This document shows positions 61,509-64,000 of a stretch of DNA of 64,000 bases, piece by piece; within the stretch, counting starts at the first letter, position 1, and each line of letters opens with the position of its first letter. The DNA comes from Microlunatus speluncae. GTDB taxonomy: Bacteria; Actinomycetota; Actinomycetes; Propionibacteriales; Propionibacteriaceae. A program made the translations under genes and the position numbers. The notes under the pieces are model-generated. The model saw only the letters and a list, made by a program, of their open reading frames with translations. It searched no databases and was not told the DNA's origin. Location of the stretch: positions 83,520-147,519 of the forward strand of contig NZ_VKCZ01000013.1 of assembly GCF_009299835.1 (NCBI RefSeq), written 5' to 3'.

Positions 61509-62489
61509 GTGGAGATCGCAGTCCTGGCCGGCGGGGTCGGCGGGTCCAAGTTCACGGCCGGGGTCCGGCACGCCTATCCCGACGCGGGACTGTCGGTGAT
61601 CGTCAACACCGCCGACGACATCACGCTGCACGGGCTCCGGGTCTGCCCGGACCTGGACACGATGATGTACACGCTCGGCGGCGGCAACGACGCTGCTCGC
61701 GGCTGGGGCCGAGCCGAGGAATCCTGGCGGATCAAGGACGAGCTGGCCCGCTACGGCGTCGAGCCGTCCTGGTTCGGTCTCGGTGACCTTGACCTGGCCA
61801 CCCATCTGGTCCGCACCCAGCTGCTCGAGGCCGGCTATCCGCTGTCCCAGGTCACCGCGGCGCTGTGCAGCCGCTGGCTCGCCGACGATCCCGGGCTGCG
61901 ACTGCTGCCGATGTCCGACGATCGGGTCGAGACCCACATCGTGATCACCGACCCGGAATCGCCGTCGGGCCGACGGGCCGTGCACTTCCAGGAATACTGG
62001 GTCCGGCTGCACGCCGAGCCGGAGGCCTTGGACATGGTCCGGGTCGGGTTGGACGAGGCCGGCCCGGCCGAGGGCGTCCTGGCCGCGCTGGCAGCGGCCG
62101 ATCTGATCTTGATCGCGCCGAGCAATCCGGTGGTGTCGATCGGCCCGATCCTGGCCGTGCCGGGGATCGCCGCGGCGATCCGCTCCGGGCGGGCGCCGGT
62201 GATCGGGTTCGCCGGCATCCTCGACGGCGCCCCGGTGCTGGGCATGGCGCACCGGCTGCTGCCGATGATCGGGGTCGAGGTCAGTGCCGCCGCGGTCGGC
62301 CTGCACTACGGCGCCCGCGGCGCGGACGGGGTGCTCGATCTCTGGGTGATGGACGACGCCGACGCGAGCTCGACCGACCGGGTCCGCGACGGTGGCCTGG
62401 GCGTGATCACCACCAATCTGATCATGAGTGAGCCGGCGGCCACCGCCCGGTTCGTCAGGAAGGCCGCGGCCGAGGTCGGTGCGGCATGA
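61509..62489 (+). CDS. cofD: 2-phospho-L-lactate transferase (CofD/FbiA), coenzyme F420 synthesis
   Basis: 326 residues from GTG 61509. It joins the activated phospho-lactate or phosphoenolpyruvate moiety to the deazaflavin Fo to form F420-0 or its dehydro form. Visible: [16 protein letters not shown] at the N-terminus, [28 protein letters not shown], and [18 protein letters not shown]. No clear ribosome site precedes the GTG. It overlaps cofE by ATGA, so the two are one operon. Confidence 0.94.
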   Translation: MEIAVLAGGVGGSKFTAGVRHAYPDAGLSVIVNTADDITLHGLRVCPDLDTMMYTLGGGNDAARGWGRAEESWRIKDELARYGVEPSWFGLGDLDLATHLVRTQLLEAGYPLSQVTAALCSRWLADDPGLRLLPMSDDRVETHIVITDPESPSGRRAVHFQEYWVRLHAEPEALDMVRVGLDEAGPAEGVLAALAAADLILIAPSNPVVSIGPILAVPGIAAAIRSGRAPVIGFAGILDGAPVLGMAHRLLPMIGVEVSAAAVGLHYGARGADGVLDLWVMDDADASSTDRVRDGGLGVITTNLIMSEPAATARFVRKAAAEVGAA

Positions 62490-63424
62490 TCACGATCTTC
62501 GCCCCGGCCGGGATCGGCGAGATCGTCCCCGGCACCGAGCTGGCCGAGTCGATCATCGCCGCCGTCGCGGCCGACGATTCCGGCCCGCTGGCCGACGGGG
62601 ACATCGTGGTCGTCACGTCCAAGATCGTCAGCAAGGCCGAGGGACGCACCGTCCGGGCCGACGACCGGCAGGCGGCGATCACTGCCGAGTCGGTCGGCAC
62701 CGTGGCCCGGCGCGGCGAGTCCCGGATCGTGCACACCCGCGGCGGGCTGACCATGGCCGCGGCCGGAGTGGACAACTCGAACGTCGACCCGGGCACGGTG
62801 CTGCTGCTGCCGCTCGACCCGGATCTGAGCGCCGAGCGGCTGCGCGCCGAGCTCACCGCCCGGACCGGCCGCCGACTCGGCGTGATCATCTCCGACACCT
62901 CCGGCCGGGCCTGGCGGATCGGCCAGACCGACCTCGCGATCGGGGCGGCCGGGGTGCGGGTGGTCGACTCCTACGCCGGCCGGACCGACCCGTACGGCAA
63001 CGACCTCAAGGTGACCGCGGTGGCGATCGCCGACGAGCTCGCCGCGGCCGCCGACCTGGCCAAGGAGAAACTGACCGGCCGTCCGGTCGCCGTCGTCCGC
63101 GGCCTGGACCGGCACGTCGTCGACCCCGGCCCCGACGTCACCCCGGCCCGCGACCTGAACCGCGCCCCCGGCGAGGACTTCTTCCGGCTAGGCGCCCGCG
63201 AGGCGACGATCCTCGCCGTGCTCACCGCCATCGGCCAGGCCGATCGCTACGAGGCGGTGCTGGTACACCACGACCCGAAGGCCATGATCGACGACGTGAT
63301 CACCGGCGCCGCCCTGGACGGCTCCTCGCTCTCCGTCGAGAGCATCGAACTGCTCCGCCGCGTGCTGACCGTCCACGCCGACCTCGGAGCCGTCGTCCCC
63401 AAGGTCGACCCCCTCGACCCCTGA
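62486..63424 (+). CDS. cofE: coenzyme F420-0:L-glutamate ligase (CofE type)
   Basis: 312 residues. It adds glutamates to F420-0. Motifs: [65 protein letters not shown] and [24 protein letters not shown]. The mycobacterial FbiB has an extra C-terminal flavin reductase domain of about 200 residues. Here only about 70 residues follow the ligase core, so reduction of dehydro-F420-0 would need another protein. The extra tail ([21 protein letters not shown]...) resembles a remnant of that domain's start. Confidence 0.93.
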   Translation: MITIFAPAGIGEIVPGTELAESIIAAVAADDSGPLADGDIVVVTSKIVSKAEGRTVRADDRQAAITAESVGTVARRGESRIVHTRGGLTMAAAGVDNSNVDPGTVLLLPLDPDLSAERLRAELTARTGRRLGVIISDTSGRAWRIGQTDLAIGAAGVRVVDSYAGRTDPYGNDLKVTAVAIADELAAAADLAKEKLTGRPVAVVRGLDRHVVDPGPDVTPARDLNRAPGEDFFRLGAREATILAVLTAIGQADRYEAVLVHHDPKAMIDDVITGAALDGSSLSVESIELLRRVLTVHADLGAVVPKVDPLDP

Positions 63425-63493
63425 CCGCGCATCCTCTCCTGATCCACCCGGGCGCGCTCCGCGTCCCTCATCCCCTCGGGCCCGGCCCCTGTT

Positions 63494-63905
63494 CATTTCT
63501 CTACCTGTGGCGACTTCCGCGCACCAACCCGACCCGGACGCGCGCATTTCTCTACCTGTGGCGACTTCCGCGCACCAACCCGACCCGGACGCGCGCATTT
63601 CTCTACCTGTGGCGACTTCCGCGCACCAACCGGCCCGGACGCGCGCATTTCTCCACCTGTGGCGACTTCCGCGCACCGAACTGGCCTGGACGCGCGCATT
63701 TCTCTACCTGTGGCGACTTCCGCGCACCAACCCGACCCGGACGCGCGCATTTCTCTACTTGTGGCGACTTCCGCGCACCAACCCGACCCGCAAGTGCACG
63801 TTTCTCGACCGCGGTCGACTTCCGCACGCCCAACCAGCCCGCAGGCGCGCATTTCTCCACCACGGTCGACTTCCGCACACCCAACCAGCCCGCAGGCGCG
63901 CATTT
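63494..63905. repeat. 51-bp tandem repeat array, about eight units
   Basis: Units begin CATTTCTCTACCTGTGGCGA and are mostly 51 bp (one is 50). The first six are close to each other, while the last two share a second version (GGTCGACTTCCGCAC). The array fills the space after cofE. It is cut at the fifth base of a ninth unit by the IS end. Frames through it are open because 51 is a multiple of three, but nothing suggests translation. Confidence 0.88.
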
Positions 63906-64000
63906 TGAACCGCCCCGGGGTGTCTGGAGACTTCATTAGTTGGAGGATGGAGTTATGGCACGTCCGTCGAAGTATCCCCGTGAGGTGCGGGTGCGTGCGG
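63906..64000 (+). mobile_element. left end of an IS3-type insertion sequence
   Basis: TGAACCGCCCCGGGGTGTCT starts directly after a broken repeat unit and resembles terminal inverted repeats of actinobacterial IS3 elements. The orfA start follows 49 bp later. The right end lies outside the window. Confidence 0.72.
63955..64000 (+). CDS. IS3-family transposase orfA, 5' end only
   Basis: The first 15 codons, MARPSKYPREVRVRA, match the start of the helix-turn-helix subunit of IS3-family transposases. GGAGG lies seven to ten bases before the ATG. The gene continues outside the window, so integrity cannot be judged. Confidence 0.75.
   Translation, partial: MARPSKYPREVRVRA

Noticed and set aside
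63494..63905. Possible CRISPR array
   Set aside because: The 51-bp units are directly adjacent with no unique spacers between them, and no cas genes are present. It is a plain tandem repeat.
62428..63939. Long plus-strand frame of over 500 codons through cofE and the tandem array
   Set aside because: It is a shadow of cofE in another frame, extended by an array that is open in all phases because its unit is a multiple of three. Its composition is arginine/proline-rich, as expected for GC-rich shadow frames.
1..64000. tRNA, rRNA or prophage
   Set aside because: I saw no tRNA-like cloverleaf with a conserved TTCGA arm in gaps, no rRNA sequence, and no phage structural or integrase genes.

Overview
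The window is GC-rich (about 70% by eye), dense in coding sequence and rich in GTG/TTG starts. It carries a WhiB regulator, the F420 genes cofD and cofE, and the block manB / Trm112-like / SIS protein / DUF3499 / DUF5719 / giant glycosyltransferase that is typical of Actinobacteria. The gene mix suggests a soil- or plant-associated actinobacterium, plausibly Propionibacteriaceae (Microlunatus-like). The genus is inference.

Layout. 1-17.5 kb is a plant- or host-glycan utilisation locus. A long minus-strand operon runs from about 11.37 kb to beyond the left edge. It encodes a DHDPS/NAL-family lyase, a family-5 solute-binding lipoprotein, two permeases, two ABC ATPases, a BNR/Asp-box sialidase-like enzyme and two DUF5060-type glycoside hydrolases. 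The second hydrolase looks catalytically dead. Divergent to this are a GntR/FCD repressor, a GH127 enzyme, a Uma2 nuclease-like protein and a secreted PL1-type pectate lyase. A 10-bp operator-like word (TGGYATRCCA) sits at the promoters of the operon, of gntR, of GH127 and of the lyase, so these probably form one regulon.

17.6-33 kb is mixed metabolism: an intradiol-dioxygenase-like lipoprotein, a GDPD-inositol monophosphatase fusion, a threonine dehydratase, a gluconate-5-dehydrogenase-like SDR, a SOD-like protein, an ABC-F/TetR pair, LldD, a truncated YdeI protein, a luciferase-like oxidoreductase, a small alarmone synthetase, an HTH/Clp-N pair, MmuM, a secreted protein and an AAA ATPase. 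33-43 kb holds a four-carbon acid-sugar pair (DenD-like dehydrogenase and DUF1537 kinase) with a hydroxyacid dehydrogenase, then a second peptide-type ABC operon ending in an M20 peptidase. 43-49 kb holds a PNPOx/HxlR divergent pair, an SDR, a Nudix remnant, ahcY and a kinase-IMPase fusion. 49-63.4 kb is conserved actinobacterial housekeeping: aroQ, a CDF transporter, the SIS protein, Trm112, manB, DUF3499, a metallopeptidase-fold protein, DUF5719, glycosyltransferase, whiB, a Pro/Gln-tailed membrane protein, cofD and cofE. The right end is a 51-bp tandem array interrupted by the left end of an IS3-type element.

The most unusual content is not genic. (1) TGATCA is strongly over-represented, with a little over 100 copies by hand count against an expected 4-5, a HIP1-like pattern. 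(2) A dispersed repeat (TTCCCTGAGCCTGTCGAAGG) is tolerated in frame inside two genes. (3) A family of about 54-bp hairpins with arms CCGACTTGTCAGAACTGAG lies at gene ends. (4) A two-copy element has outer stems that covary. (5) A 226-bp imperfect palindrome lies in an intergenic gap. Two different fusions to inositol-monophosphatase domains are the best candidates for undescribed enzymes.
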